DNA of 64,000 nt. It comes from Pseudothermotoga sp. (GTDB lineage Bacteria > Thermotogota > Thermotogae > Thermotogales > DSM-5069). Positions 1 to 9,278 of the stretch are shown here, in pieces. Numbering within the stretch: the first letter of the stretch is position 1; every line of letters starts with the position of its first letter. The DNA is taken from the NCBI GenBank assembly GCA_025060105.1, contig JANXCS010000004.1:151414-215413 (forward strand). The letters run 5' to 3'. Under the pieces are notes generated by a model. It searched no databases. It had not been told where the DNA came from and was given only the letters and a program-made list of their open reading frames with translations. The translations under genes and the position numbers were made by a program.

Positions 1-1
1 A

Positions 2-370
2 TACTTTGCAACTTATTCCGCCTTCGGCGGTGTGGGAGGACTCGTTGGCGCTCTGATCGGCGGAGCAACTGCAAAGTTATTGTCGAACGTTCATCTTGGT
101 CCAAGCAGTTTTCCAATATATGGACTGCAGATCATGTTTCTCGTTTCAGGTCCACTCAGGGCGTTCACGTTGAGGTTACTCGGCAGAGTTAGGGCGAGAC
201 GGTACGTTCCTTTAAAAACTCTCATCGCCAACGCGTTGTTTCTCTCCCGAGACAACGCGTCGGAGAGGACAAATTACTCAAACATCTACGAGATTTTGAA
301 AATTGTCAAAAAAAAGATCGAAGAGAAAGAGGGGGATGACAAAACTTGGCGCGTGAAACGATGGTGGTGA
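2..370 (+). CDS. C-terminal part of a membrane protein, probably an MFS-type transporter (5' end outside window)
   Basis: The reading frame is open from the first bases of the window, so the gene starts upstream. The visible part begins with a glycine/alanine-rich hydrophobic stretch (YFATYSAFGGVGGLVGALIGG). A second hydrophobic segment follows (IYGLQIMFLVSGPLRAF), then a basic tail of about 60 residues rich in Lys, Arg and Glu. Two last membrane helices followed by a charged cytoplasmic tail fit a major facilitator-type carrier, but too little is visible to be sure. Its 3' end overlaps the start of the RseC-like gene by 25 bases, suggesting co-transcription. Confidence 0.5.
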   Translation, partial: YFATYSAFGGVGGLVGALIGGATAKLLSNVHLGPSSFPIYGLQIMFLVSGPLRAFTLRLLGRVRARRYVPLKTLIANALFLSRDNASERTNYSNIYEILKIVKKKIEEKEGDDKTWRVKRWW

Positions 371-795
371 GGAAGATATTCAACGACAGAATCGTTTTGG
401 AAAGGGATAGAACCTCCATGTGCGGTAGATGTCCAGCGAACGTGTTTTGCACTGGTGAAACACAAAAGATGCGCTTGATAGTTGAAAGAACTGACCTGGA
501 ATTGAACGAGGGTGACATCGTATTGGTTGAGACACCTGCGGTGAGTGCAACGAAAATGGCTTTCATCGTCTACACGATCCCGACGATCTTGTTCATCGTC
601 ACAACAGCTCTGACTGTGAGGAGATTCGAAGAATTAACCGCATTTTTCCTGGGACTTCTGAGCGTCGCTGCGTACTTTTTTGTTCTCAAAGTTTACGATA
701 AGCGCTTCAGAAAGAAATTTAAACCGAGAGTGCTTGGAATCATTGAGACTGCAGAGCGAGTAAGTCCATCAGATGGCGCTTCTCTTCCGAAATGA
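346..795 (+). CDS. RseC/MucC-like membrane protein
   Basis: A 149-residue protein with the RseC/MucC plan: a short N-terminal soluble domain with a cysteine cluster (CGRCPANVFC), two adjacent hydrophobic segments (about residues 65-82 and 88-108) and a basic tail. RseC-like proteins occur with SoxR-reducing/Rnf electron-transfer systems and sigma-E control in other bacteria; their biochemical role is unsettled and no Rnf genes are visible here. The TTG start at 346 has a GAGGGGG ribosome binding site about 10 bases upstream; ATG at 361 is the alternative. The 3' end overlaps the convergent ferritin-like gene by 56 bases. Confidence 0.7.
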   Translation: MARETMVVRKIFNDRIVLERDRTSMCGRCPANVFCTGETQKMRLIVERTDLELNEGDIVLVETPAVSATKMAFIVYTIPTILFIVTTALTVRRFEELTAFFLGLLSVAAYFFVLKVYDKRFRKKFKPRVLGIIETAERVSPSDGASLPK

Positions 796-1192
796 TCTTT
801 TTCACAGTTTCCTTCTCGTTTCCAACGTATGGCAAGAGTTCCGAATAAAAAATGATACTGTCCTTCTCAACCTCTACAGCTAGATTCAACGCTTCTTTGA
901 AACTCACTTGCTTCATGCGCTCCATCGTTGGAAACACCGACATACTCGCATAACTTTTGAGATATCCAGCCACTTCTTCGGAAACCCAACTGTCAATCGA
1001 CGATTCACGGTGAGAAACGTTGTTGATCAATCCTTTGAAGATTTCTTGGTGTACCCTCTCTTGTTGCGCCAGATTCAGAAACAGTTGTTTCGTATTCTTG
1101 TCAATCTGTTTTTCTGCCATGTTTGAATAAAAGACATACCCTTCCGCTTCGATTTTCAAAGCGATGGAAAGAAGCTCTGTCAAATTCACCAT
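740..1192 (-). CDS. Ferritin-like/rubrerythrin-type di-iron protein
   Basis: A 150-residue all-helical protein with the repeated carboxylate/histidine pattern of the rubrerythrin/ferritin-like superfamily: EAEGYVFY near residue 15, QQERVH near 43, VEKDSIIFY near 108 and SEEKRH near 134. These residues would bind a di-iron centre. There is no C-terminal rubredoxin domain, so it is not a full rubrerythrin. The family usually acts in peroxide or oxygen defence in anaerobes. It lies 16 bases downstream of korA and is probably in the same transcript, perhaps protecting an oxygen-sensitive iron-sulfur enzyme (inference). Confidence 0.75.
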   Translation of the reverse strand: MVNLTELLSIALKIEAEGYVFYSNMAEKQIDKNTKQLFLNLAQQERVHQEIFKGLINNVSHRESSIDSWVSEEVAGYLKSYASMSVFPTMERMKQVSFKEALNLAVEVEKDSIIFYSELLPYVGNEKETVKKIISEEKRHLMDLLALQSQ

Positions 1193-1208
1193 ACGATATT
1201 CGCTCCTT

Positions 1209-2369
1209 TCATAACTCCTTCAGTTCTAGATGGAGTTCATTGATACCGTTCAACACTTCCTCGGGTGTTATCAATTCGCCTCCAACTTTCGTCACGAGTC
1301 TGACCCTCAGGTTTTTCTTGGTTAAACTGAGCACTTCTTTGGCATATTGACCGAGGTTCATCTCTGCAAAAAGTACGGCTTCAGCTTTACTCAACAATTC
1401 TTTAAGTCTCGTTGCTGGCACGGGCCAGATGCTTATCGGCCTAAACATCCCGACTTTTATCTTGCTCTGTCTGGCTATCTTCACTGCCCTGATCGCACTT
1501 CTGGCCACGGACCCATAAGCAACAACCAAGATTTCAGCATCGTCAGTCATGTATTCTTCGTACATAGCAATCTCGTCTGCGTGGATTTTGATTTTGTTTG
1601 ATAACCTCCTGACGAGCTTGTCACTCACTTCAAAACTCGACTGAGGAAAGCCAGCCTCATCGTGCACTAAACCTGAGACGTGGAAGCGTGCTTTTCCCAT
1701 CTCAACCAGAGGTAGAGGAGTCGGCTCGGCGAAGTCCTTTTCTGCAAATGGTGTGTATATTTCTTCTTCTTCGAGTTCTGTCTCGCGCAATCTCGGTATT
1801 ATTACTATTTCTTTGTCATCAGGGAGCTCGAAAGTTTCCCTCATGTGCCCGAGGACTTCGTCCATGAGAAATATCACGGGAGTTCTATATTTTTCGGCAT
1901 AGTTGAATGCTGTGATGATCAATTTGTACGTTTCACCGACGCTCCAGGGGTATAAGGCTATGATTTCGTGATCACCGTGTGTACCCCAACGTGCTTGCAT
2001 GATGTCCCCTTGAGCTGGCTGGGTTGGAAGGCCTGTGGATGGTCCTCCCCTCATGACGTTGACGAAAACACACGGTGTTTCCGTCATGATCGCGTAGCCA
2101 ATGGATTCTTGCATCAAACTGAAACCAGGACCACTGGTTGCAGTCATCGATTTCACACCAGCGAGCGACGCACCAATGATGGCAGCAGCGCTGGCAATTT
2201 CATCTTCCATTTGTATGAAAACACCGCCAACTTTCGGTAACTCACGAGCCATCACTTCCGCAATTTCAGAAGAAGGTGTTATGGGATAACCTGCGTAGAA
2301 ACGGCAACCTGCCCTGATGGCACCCAGAGCACAAGCTTCGTTTCCTTGCATCAGAACGCGTTCACCCAT
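1209..2369 (-). CDS. korA: 2-oxoacid:ferredoxin oxidoreductase, alpha subunit (KorA-like)
   Basis: A 386-residue protein matching the alpha subunit of 2-oxoglutarate/2-oxoacid:ferredoxin oxidoreductase. It has the N-terminal pyrimidine-domain signature (GCRFYAGYPITPSSEIAE), the MEDEIASAAAIIGAS region, and a C-terminal transketolase-like domain (VVAYGSVARSAIRAV). The enzyme oxidatively decarboxylates a 2-oxoacid to an acyl-CoA and reduces ferredoxin. The start is placed at ATG 2369, which has AGGGAG eight bases upstream; a longer frame to 2438 would overlap most of the C-terminal coding region of korD. The TPP-binding beta subunit and the gamma subunit, normally next to it, are not in the window. 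Confidence 0.85.
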   Translation of the reverse strand: MGERVLMQGNEACALGAIRAGCRFYAGYPITPSSEIAEVMARELPKVGGVFIQMEDEIASAAAIIGASLAGVKSMTATSGPGFSLMQESIGYAIMTETPCVFVNVMRGGPSTGLPTQPAQGDIMQARWGTHGDHEIIALYPWSVGETYKLIITAFNYAEKYRTPVIFLMDEVLGHMRETFELPDDKEIVIIPRLRETELEEEEIYTPFAEKDFAEPTPLPLVEMGKARFHVSGLVHDEAGFPQSSFEVSDKLVRRLSNKIKIHADEIAMYEEYMTDDAEILVVAYGSVARSAIRAVKIARQSKIKVGMFRPISIWPVPATRLKELLSKAEAVLFAEMNLGQYAKEVLSLTKKNLRVRLVTKVGGELITPEEVLNGINELHLELKEL

Positions 2370-2589
2370 TTTGGACACTCCCTTGAACTGTCTCGAGTTG
2401 TTTGACTGCAACGGCAAAATCTGGACACAAATTTTCACACATCAAACAACCGATGCATTTGTTCCGATCACTCACAATCGGCCTGAGGAGCTCACCTTTC
2501 GAAAGAGCCCCCGTCGGACAAAACGCATAGCATATTCCACAGCGCTTGCACCAATCGTAGTTGATGTGTATATCGTACTGCTTCTTCAT
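2362..2589 (-). CDS. korD: 2x[4Fe-4S] ferredoxin subunit (KorD-like)
   Basis: A 75-residue ferredoxin with two CxxCxxC..C motifs (CKRCGICYAFCP and CIGCLMCENLCP), each expected to bind a [4Fe-4S] cluster. It overlaps the start of korA by eight bases, the usual arrangement for the delta (ferredoxin) subunit of a 2-oxoacid oxidoreductase. It would carry electrons from the TPP site to free ferredoxin. It sits 16 bases downstream of the decarboxylase beta subunit gene, in the same direction. Confidence 0.85.
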   Translation of the reverse strand: MKKQYDIHINYDWCKRCGICYAFCPTGALSKGELLRPIVSDRNKCIGCLMCENLCPDFAVAVKQLETVQGSVQNG

Positions 2590-2605
2590 TCAAACTTTCC
2601 TCCTC

Positions 2606-3724
2606 TCATTTGAGCAAAGTCAGAAAGACTCCCGCCGCAACTGCCGAACCAACCACACCGGCGACGTTTGGACTCATGGCGTGCATCAGTATGAAGTTCG
2701 TTGGATCCACTTCACTCGCGAGTCTCTGAGCGACCCTCGCAGATGTCGGTACGGCGGAAACACCTGAGGCACCTATCAATGGGTTGATCTTATGTTTCAA
2801 GAAAAGATTCATGAACTTCGCGAAAAGTATCCCACCGGCAAGCGAACAAACGAACGCGAAAGCACCCAATCCGAAGACCTTCAAAGTTTCTGGTTTGAGA
2901 AACATGTCAGCTCTCGCAGAAGCTCCAACACACAGCATGAGTATGACCGTCACCGTATCGAGTATGAATCTGCTTGCAGCCTCAACGAGTCGCTTCACGT
3001 TTCCAACTTCTCTGAGAAGATTACCCAACATCAACATACCTACCAAAGGTAGTGATTGAGGTACTAGAGCTGCAGAGACAACGGTGACTATTATTGGAAA
3101 GACTATCCTCTCTGCTTTTGAAACCTTCCTCGGTGGCCCCATTCTGATCATGCGCTCCTTCTTCGTGGTGAGGAGCTTTGAAACAGGTGGTTGCAGAATT
3201 GGTATCAACGCAATGTAAGAGTATGCGGCTATGGCTACCGCTGAAAGCAATTCGGGTGAAAAACGGCTCGCCACGTATATCGTCGTTGGACCATCCGCTC
3301 CACCTATGATGCCTATCGTCGCTGACTGCTTCGGTGTAAAACCTAGGACTCTCGCCATCATGAAAGCGGTGAATATCCCTATCTGCGCAGCACCACCGAG
3401 AAACATCGTCAGTGGATAAGAGAGCATGAAGGAGAAATCTGTCAGGGCACCTATTCCCAAAAATATCAAAGGTGGGAATATGCCTAGGCTCATACCTTGC
3501 TTCAGATACCAGATCAGTCCTCCCTCATCGAGGATGCCAGTCAACTGAGGAGGAATATTTGCCAGCACGATCCCAAAAGATATCGGTACCAGTAACAGCG
3601 GCTCTGCATCTTTCTTCACTGCTACGTAGAGTAAAACTGTGGCTATTCCAAACATCAAAAGGTTTCCAACTGTGAAATGTGAAAAAGCTGTTTGCTGCAA
3701 CATCTGAAGAATTCCCTGCAGCAT
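2606..3724 (-). CDS. Sodium-pumping decarboxylase beta subunit (OadB/GcdB/MmdB family)
   Basis: A 372-residue polytopic membrane protein of the Na+-transporting carboxylic acid decarboxylase beta family. It contains the family signature GIIGGADGPTTIYV near residue 140, whose Asp takes part in Na+ transport, and many hydrophobic helices. In known systems the subunit decarboxylates carboxybiotin and couples this to Na+ export; the substrate (oxaloacetate, methylmalonyl-CoA or glutaconyl-CoA) is set by the alpha subunit. No alpha, biotin-carrier or gamma subunit is in the window, so the substrate cannot be read here. GGAGG lies eight bases before ATG 3724. Confidence 0.85.
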   Translation of the reverse strand: MLQGILQMLQQTAFSHFTVGNLLMFGIATVLLYVAVKKDAEPLLLVPISFGIVLANIPPQLTGILDEGGLIWYLKQGMSLGIFPPLIFLGIGALTDFSFMLSYPLTMFLGGAAQIGIFTAFMMARVLGFTPKQSATIGIIGGADGPTTIYVASRFSPELLSAVAIAAYSYIALIPILQPPVSKLLTTKKERMIRMGPPRKVSKAERIVFPIIVTVVSAALVPQSLPLVGMLMLGNLLREVGNVKRLVEAASRFILDTVTVILMLCVGASARADMFLKPETLKVFGLGAFAFVCSLAGGILFAKFMNLFLKHKINPLIGASGVSAVPTSARVAQRLASEVDPTNFILMHAMSPNVAGVVGSAVAAGVFLTLLK

Positions 3725-3752
3725 CGTACAAGCCTCCTATGTGTTTACGATT

Positions 3753-5417
3753 TCACTCCATCATTGGATACCTCAGACCTTTCTTTCTCGCCGTTTCGAG
3801 CGCGATCTCATAACCGGCATCGAGGTGCCTTATAACCCCGATACCAGAATCGTTGGTCAAGACTCTCTCGAGCTTCTGACGGGCCAATTCTGTTCCGTCC
3901 GCAACGATGACCATACCTGCATGTATCGAATAGCCTATACCCACACCTCCACCGTGATGCACGGACACCCACGTTGCACCACTGGCTGTGTTCAATAAAG
4001 CATTCAAGATCGGCCAATCGGCGATCGCATCGCTCCCGTCCTTCATCGCTTCCGTTTCTCTGTATGGAGAGGCAACCGATCCCGTATCGTGATGATCTCT
4101 GCCTATCACGATCGGTGCTTTGAGCTCGCCTTTTTTCACCATCTCATTCATGGCCAAACCCATGAGCGTTCTTTCACCTTGACCGAGCCAGCATATCCTT
4201 GCAGGTAAGCCTTGCCATTTCACCTTCTTTTGTGCCATCTCTATCCACTTGCGAAGATGTTCATCTTCGCCGAACAATTCAAGAACTTTTCTATCGGTCG
4301 CGTAGATATCTTGGGGATCACCTGAAAGCGCCACCCACCTGAATGGTCCTTTACCCTGTGCGAACAAATCTCTTATGTATTCTGGTACATAACCGGGTAT
4401 ATCGAACGCGTTCTCAACGCCATGTTCGTAGGCTAACCTTCTGAGGTTGTTTCCATATTCGAAAACCTTTGCACCTTGTTTCTTCATCTCCAAAATGGCG
4501 TTCACATGTTCAACCACAGATTCATAAACCCTCTCCAAATATTCTCGAGGATTTTCTCTCCTCAATTCAGTAGCCTCTTCAACACTGAGACCTTTTGGAA
4601 CATAACCGTTCAATGGATCGTGTGCGGCCGTTTGGTCGGTCACAACGTCCGGTATTATGCCCATCCGAACGAGCTTTGGATGTATCTCCGCAGCGTTTCC
4701 TAAAAGAGCCACCGATAAAGGTCGACCAGTTTTCACAGCTTCCTTCACGAGCCTCAACGCTTCGCTCAAATCATCGGTCCAAGTGTCGAGATATCCTGTT
4801 CTCAACCTTCTATCTATCATTCTTTTGTCCACTTCGACCGCCAGTATTACCCCTTCGTTCATCGTTACCGCGAGTGGTTGAGCTCCTCCCATTTCGCCGA
4901 GACCTGCAGTCAAAACGAATTTACCTTTCAAGGTCCCATTGAAATATTTGCGCGCCACGGCATAGAAGGTTTCGTACGTACCTTGGAGTATTCCCTGCGT
5001 ACCTATGTAAATCCAGCTACCAGCCGTCATCTGACCAAACATGATCAAACCTCGTTCTTCGAGCTCTCTGAAATACTCCCAAGTTGCCCACTTCGGAACG
5101 AGCAAAGAGTTGGCTATCAACACTCTCGGTGCCCATTCGTGCGTCTTGAACACGGCAACTGGTTTACCACTCTGAACGAGGAGCGTTTCATCGTTCTCAA
5201 GCACCTTCAATGTCTCAACGATTTTATGAAAACACTCCCAATTTCGGGCGGCTTTTCCTGTACCTCCATATACAATCAAATTCATTGGATCTCTTGCAAC
5301 CTCTGGATCAAGGTTGTTCATCAACATCCGCATCGCTGCTTCAGTTTGCCAGCTCTTACAAGTCAGAGTTGCCCCACGGGGCGCCTTAACGATCATTCCC
5401 TTCGTGAGTTTTTCCAC
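3753..5417 (-). CDS. hutU: Urocanate hydratase
   Basis: A 554-residue urocanase, close to the usual family length. It converts urocanate to imidazolonepropionate using tightly bound NAD+. Family hallmarks visible are [16 protein letters not shown] at the N-terminus, [14 protein letters not shown] near residue 175, the active-site region with [18 protein letters not shown] and [14 protein letters not shown], and [13 protein letters not shown]. The GTG start has GGAGG upstream. Histidine ammonia-lyase and imidazolonepropionase are absent from the window, so it is either part of a dispersed histidine pathway or a lone enzyme. It heads the minus-strand run to oadB, korD, korA and the ferritin-like gene. 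Confidence 0.95.
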   Translation of the reverse strand: MEKLTKGMIVKAPRGATLTCKSWQTEAAMRMLMNNLDPEVARDPMNLIVYGGTGKAARNWECFHKIVETLKVLENDETLLVQSGKPVAVFKTHEWAPRVLIANSLLVPKWATWEYFRELEERGLIMFGQMTAGSWIYIGTQGILQGTYETFYAVARKYFNGTLKGKFVLTAGLGEMGGAQPLAVTMNEGVILAVEVDKRMIDRRLRTGYLDTWTDDLSEALRLVKEAVKTGRPLSVALLGNAAEIHPKLVRMGIIPDVVTDQTAAHDPLNGYVPKGLSVEEATELRRENPREYLERVYESVVEHVNAILEMKKQGAKVFEYGNNLRRLAYEHGVENAFDIPGYVPEYIRDLFAQGKGPFRWVALSGDPQDIYATDRKVLELFGEDEHLRKWIEMAQKKVKWQGLPARICWLGQGERTLMGLAMNEMVKKGELKAPIVIGRDHHDTGSVASPYRETEAMKDGSDAIADWPILNALLNTASGATWVSVHHGGGVGIGYSIHAGMVIVADGTELARQKLERVLTNDSGIGVIRHLDAGYEIALETARKKGLRYPMME

Positions 5418-5438
5418 CCTTTCAAACCTCCCGCATTT

Positions 5439-5468
5439 ATTGTATCATTTTGTTTCGAAAAACGACAA
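5439..5468 (-). promoter_or_regulatory. Predicted sigma-A-type promoter of the hutU run
   Basis: On the minus strand, TTGTCG (5468-5463) and TACAAT (5444-5439) are separated by 18 bases, ending about 20 bases before the hutU start. A weaker plus-strand pair (TTTCAA 5421-5426, TATCAT 5443-5448, spacer 16) would serve the divergent fumarase genes and overlaps it. Confidence 0.5.
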
Positions 5469-5487
5469 GATTGTGGGGTGATAAACC

Positions 5488-6336
5488 GTGAAAGTTTTCT
5501 ATTTCGATTGTAGTAATGTGATCGAGAAAATTTCCGAACATCTAGCGATGGCCAACAGCATCTTAACGAAAGATGTTCTCGAGCACGTCGAAACTTACGA
5601 AGGTCCATTCTGCGAAGTGATAAAGAGAAACGTAAAAGTTGCAAAAGAAAAGGATCTTCCGCTTTGCCAAGATACAGGATTTGTGGAATTCTTCGTGTTC
5701 ATACCATTCAACTCGGTGTTCGATAGACCTTTACAAGACATCTGTGATGAAGCCGTCAGAAAAACTTACCTTTTGAAACCTTATCGGTTCTCTCTGGTGA
5801 ACGATCCACTCTATGAACGCAAGAATACCCAAGACAACACACCTTCGGTTTGCCATCTTTTTCATTGGAATGAAGAAAAACTACAAGTGAGGTTTCTCGT
5901 GAAAGGTGGAGGTAGTGAGAACCTCTCAAGATTGTTCATGTTACCACCGGGTTCGAGTGAGGATGATCTCGTTGAGATTTTGGTCAAGCACGTTTCAGAT
6001 CACGGGTTCAACTCTTGCCCACCTGTGAGAGTTGGGGTTGGTATCGGCGGAAGCTCCGATAAAGCGATGCTACTTTCCAAGCTCGCGCTGACCTACAATT
6101 TGAACGAGAGAAACTCGAACTCTCGCTACGCGACTTTAGAGCAACGCATACTGGATGAACTGAACAAGCTGAAGATAGGCTTTCAAGGCCTTGGTGTCGG
6201 TCCGACAGCACTCACTGTGCACGTTCTCTATGCTCCTACTCACATTGCAAACCTTCCAGTTGCTGTTTCATTCGATTGTTATCTTTCAAGGAAAGGAGTG
6301 GTAGAGATTGAACCTGACGCAATTGAAAGCAGGTGA
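5488..6336 (+). CDS. fumA: Class I fumarate hydratase, alpha subunit (4Fe-4S)
   Basis: A 282-residue alpha subunit of the two-subunit class I fumarase/tartrate dehydratase family. The cysteines expected to hold the labile [4Fe-4S] cluster are Cys60 (LPLCQDTG), Cys177 (SCPPVRVGVGIGG) and Cys264 (FDCYLSRK). It interconverts fumarate and malate. The GTG start follows GGGGTGAT. It overlaps the beta subunit gene by 29 bases. The L-tartrate dehydratase subfamily cannot be excluded by sequence alone, but fumarase is the usual Thermotogales assignment. Confidence 0.85.
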   Translation: MKVFYFDCSNVIEKISEHLAMANSILTKDVLEHVETYEGPFCEVIKRNVKVAKEKDLPLCQDTGFVEFFVFIPFNSVFDRPLQDICDEAVRKTYLLKPYRFSLVNDPLYERKNTQDNTPSVCHLFHWNEEKLQVRFLVKGGGSENLSRLFMLPPGSSEDDLVEILVKHVSDHGFNSCPPVRVGVGIGGSSDKAMLLSKLALTYNLNERNSNSRYATLEQRILDELNKLKIGFQGLGVGPTALTVHVLYAPTHIANLPVAVSFDCYLSRKGVVEIEPDAIESR

Positions 6337-6814
6337 ACAAGTGAGATATTCTGGAAGCATGATCGTGATGCGTGATGCCGCACAAAAAAGACTTGAATCC
6401 TTGCTGAACCACGATCAAAGATTGCCAATCGACATGAGTGGTAAGATCGTTTTCTATGCCGGTCCAACCAGAGTCGTTAATGGAAGGTTCGCCATAGGAC
6501 CAACGACGAGCGAAAGGATGGATAAATACCTCAAGATGCTTTTTGAGCTCGGGGTCTCAGCTACCGTAGGTAAAGGGAAAAGGAGCGAGCTTGCCAAAAG
6601 GTTGTGCAGAGAATACAAAAGGGTCTATTTGCTCGCACCGAGTGGTGCGGCCGCCGCACTCTCTGAGTACGTCGAAAGTATGACACTCTTGGCTTTCGAA
6701 GATCTCGGAACCGAGGCTATATATGAAATCAACGTGAGAAACTTTCCTCTCATAGTAGCGATAGACAGTGATGGTAGAGACTTGTTTGAAATGATAAAAT
6801 CGAATTCAGAGTGA
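6308..6814 (+). CDS. fumB: Class I fumarate hydratase, beta subunit
   Basis: A 168-residue beta subunit completing the fumarase encoded by the overlapping upstream gene. Characteristic stretches are RYSGSMIVMRDAAQKR near residue 15, IVFYAGPTR near 47 and IGPTTSERMDKY near 65, the Thr/Thr/Ser cluster forming part of the substrate pocket. The TTG start at 6308 has GGAGTGG seven bases upstream. The next gene on plus, the chemoreceptor, starts 17 bases downstream. Confidence 0.85.
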   Translation: MNLTQLKAGEQVRYSGSMIVMRDAAQKRLESLLNHDQRLPIDMSGKIVFYAGPTRVVNGRFAIGPTTSERMDKYLKMLFELGVSATVGKGKRSELAKRLCREYKRVYLLAPSGAAAALSEYVESMTLLAFEDLGTEAIYEINVRNFPLIVAIDSDGRDLFEMIKSNSE

Positions 6815-6831
6815 AGATAAGGGGGTAAAAT

Positions 6832-8334
6832 ATGATGAAAATTGTCTGGTTATTGTTAGCTATTGTTGGTTCTATATTCGTGTTTTTCAATACTATTTTT
6901 TCAAATATTGTTGTTGTTTCATGTTTCGCTATGCTTGCTCTAGCTTGGTTTTTGCCGAGGCGAAAGGCTCACATCGAACAGAAAGAACAAAGATCTGAAA
7001 GTGAAAGATTTTTTGAAGAGATCTTCTTATCTGCGGACTCACTCAAACAGGATGCAGCCGAACTTGGAGAAGTTTCGAACAAGGTTCATGAGATGTCCAG
7101 AACTCTATCTGAGCAATCGAAAAAAGTTTCTCAGTTGATTCAATCGCTCACCGCTGCGTTGGAAGAGACATCTTCCAGTACGAGCGAGATAACCAAAACT
7201 TCCCAAGTGATCAGGAGCGACGCTCAGAGAATGAAGCAAGAATTTTCACTTCTTGAAGAAGGACTCGAAAAAATCCAAAGCGAATTATCGTCGCTCTCCG
7301 AAGAAAATACTCGAACTGCCGAAAAAATGGATACACTCCTATCAGCGATGGAAAAGTTAAAAAGAACAACAGCACAAATCACTGAAACCGTTCAGTTGAT
7401 CAAGCAGATCTCTGACCAAACCAACTTACTTGCCTTGAACGCGGCGATCGAGGCTGCGCGTGCAGGTGAACACGGTAGAGGTTTCGCCGTCGTTGCAGAG
7501 GAAGTTAGAAAACTCGCCGAGCAATCCAGAGGATTTGCCGATTCTATAATCCGAAGTATTGAAGCTGTAGAAGAAGCTGTGGAAGATTCTGTAAAGAAGA
7601 ATGAGGATGTCGCAAGAACGATAAGGGAAACGGCACACACCAGTCAGACCTTCGCGGAAAATCTGAAAAAGTTCAAAGATCAAACAACTAGTTTCTCAAA
7701 AACGCTCGAAGAAATGGTCAGTTCAATCCAAAGCCAAGTTAACGCCACACAAGAAATAGAATTGGCGGTGAGTAACAACACAAACGCGGCTTCACAACTT
7801 ATGGAATTCACTTTGGAAACCGAAAAGAACGCAGCCTCCCTCGAAACAGCTTCTTCACAATTGTCGGAGAAATCCAAAGTTTTGTCCGTCAGATCTCTAA
7901 AACTGAGAGGCTTGACCGGCGCCAGATCTTGGCTGATGGATCGAGTGAGAGAACTTTCAGAACTCTTTGCAAAACCAGAATGTCAGAGATTGGATTGGAA
8001 CGCTTTTGAACCTATAGCTAAGAAGTTCCTCGAAGAAAAGCAAGGCATCTACGAAGCTTTGTTCGTGGCAGATGCCGATGGAAACTTCATCACAACGACC
8101 GGCACTCGAGGTACCATCAAAGACAGAAACTATTTCCAGCGTTTGAAGAAAAACCAGATAGATTGGGCCATTTCAGATCCAATCCGTTCGCGCGCGACGG
8201 GCAATATAGTCATAACCATAGCTTTCGCTGTTCGACAGGATGGGATCTTCAAAGGTGTAGCCGGGGCAAACTTGAACGTGGCCAAGCTCGAAGAACAAGT
8301 GGAGCGAGCAACCGATCAAGCTCGACAGAAATGA
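6832..8334 (+). CDS. Methyl-accepting chemotaxis protein with C-terminal Cache-like domain
   Basis: A 500-residue chemoreceptor. Two closely spaced hydrophobic helices (about residues 4-21 and 24-41) form a hairpin with almost no periplasmic loop, leaving the rest in the cytoplasm. A long coiled-coil signalling domain follows, with the conserved hairpin tip ([20 protein letters not shown]) near residues 190-210. The last 110 residues resemble the membrane-proximal half of a Cache sensor: [42 protein letters not shown] and GVAGANLNV. Usually the Cache domain is extracellular and N-terminal, so the order here is reversed. The ligand is unknown. The 3' end overlaps the convergent oppF by 19 bases. 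Confidence 0.85.
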   Translation: MMKIVWLLLAIVGSIFVFFNTIFSNIVVVSCFAMLALAWFLPRRKAHIEQKEQRSESERFFEEIFLSADSLKQDAAELGEVSNKVHEMSRTLSEQSKKVSQLIQSLTAALEETSSSTSEITKTSQVIRSDAQRMKQEFSLLEEGLEKIQSELSSLSEENTRTAEKMDTLLSAMEKLKRTTAQITETVQLIKQISDQTNLLALNAAIEAARAGEHGRGFAVVAEEVRKLAEQSRGFADSIIRSIEAVEEAVEDSVKKNEDVARTIRETAHTSQTFAENLKKFKDQTTSFSKTLEEMVSSIQSQVNATQEIELAVSNNTNAASQLMEFTLETEKNAASLETASSQLSEKSKVLSVRSLKLRGLTGARSWLMDRVRELSELFAKPECQRLDWNAFEPIAKKFLEEKQGIYEALFVADADGNFITTTGTRGTIKDRNYFQRLKKNQIDWAISDPIRSRATGNIVITIAFAVRQDGIFKGVAGANLNVAKLEEQVERATDQARQK

Positions 8335-9278
8335 CACCTACAGAAATGACCTGCTGATACCTCGACGAGTGGAGGTTCTTCAGTTCTGCACATCTCTACA
8401 GCTTGAGGACATCTCGTGTGGAACACACATCCACTCGGTGGATTGGCTGGATTGGGTATCTCACCCCTTGGGATTATCCTGATGCGTCGACCCGTTCCGA
8501 AGGATGGGATCGAATCTAACAGGGCCTTGGTGTAAGGATGAGACGCCCTTTCAAAGATGTCTTCCTTCGATCCTATCTCCATTATTTTTCCCAGATACAT
8601 CACCGACACATGTGTGGCCATGTGGTCGACTACGGCCAGGTTGTGTGTGATGAACATGTACGTTAAATTGAACTTCTCTCTGAGTTCTTTCAAGAGTGTG
8701 AGAACCCTGGCTTGAACGGAAACATCCAAAGCGGACGTTGGTTCATCCAACACGAGGAATTCCGGTTTCAAAACCAGAGCCCTCGCGATCGCGATCCTCT
8801 GCCTTTGCCCTCCAGAAAACTCGTGAGGGTATCTGAACATGTGTTCCTCCCTCATGCCTACCATCTCGAGTATCTCTTTGATCCGACAGTATATCTCGTC
8901 AGAGCGCATTTTAAAATGGATTTTCAACCCCTCACCGATGATGTCTTTAACTAACTTTCGTGGATGCAGAGAATTGTAAGGATCCTGTTGGACGATCTGC
9001 ATGCGTCTCCTGTACTCTAGAAAATCTTTCTTGCTGAGTTTCGTTATGTCGCAACCATCGTACAATATCCTCCCCGAGGTCGGTTCGATGAGTTTGATCA
9101 CGGTCCTACCCAACGTACTTTTGCCCGAACCGGATTCACCGACAACGGCAAAAATGGATCCCTTTTCTATTTCGAAAGAAACATCGTCGACTGCCCTCAC
9201 ATAAATTGGCTTTGAAAGCAGAGATTTTCTGACTTCGAAATATTTTTTGAGATTTTCGATCCTAATCAAGGTTGCCAT
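8316..9278 (-). CDS. oppF: Peptide/oligosaccharide ABC transporter ATPase (OppF type)
   Basis: A 320-residue ABC ATPase of the Opp/Dpp class. It shows Walker A ([11 protein letters not shown]), Q-loop ([11 protein letters not shown]), signature ([15 protein letters not shown]), Walker B ([13 protein letters not shown]) and the H-loop His (FITHNL), plus the C-terminal Opp domain with a cysteine cluster ([11 protein letters not shown]). It powers transport together with OppD. The start is placed at ATG 9278, which has GGGGG six bases upstream; it overlaps the oppD stop. Last gene of the oppABCDF run. Confidence 0.9.
   Translation of the reverse strand: MATLIRIENLKKYFEVRKSLLSKPIYVRAVDDVSFEIEKGSIFAVVGESGSGKSTLGRTVIKLIEPTSGRILYDGCDITKLSKKDFLEYRRRMQIVQQDPYNSLHPRKLVKDIIGEGLKIHFKMRSDEIYCRIKEILEMVGMREEHMFRYPHEFSGGQRQRIAIARALVLKPEFLVLDEPTSALDVSVQARVLTLLKELREKFNLTYMFITHNLAVVDHMATHVSVMYLGKIMEIGSKEDIFERASHPYTKALLDSIPSFGTGRRIRIIPRGEIPNPANPPSGCVFHTRCPQAVEMCRTEEPPLVEVSAGHFCRCHFCRA

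Noticed and set aside
4878..5513. 211-codon plus frame opposite hutU
   Set aside because: Antisense to conserved urocanase and crossing the hutU promoter; no recognisable protein.
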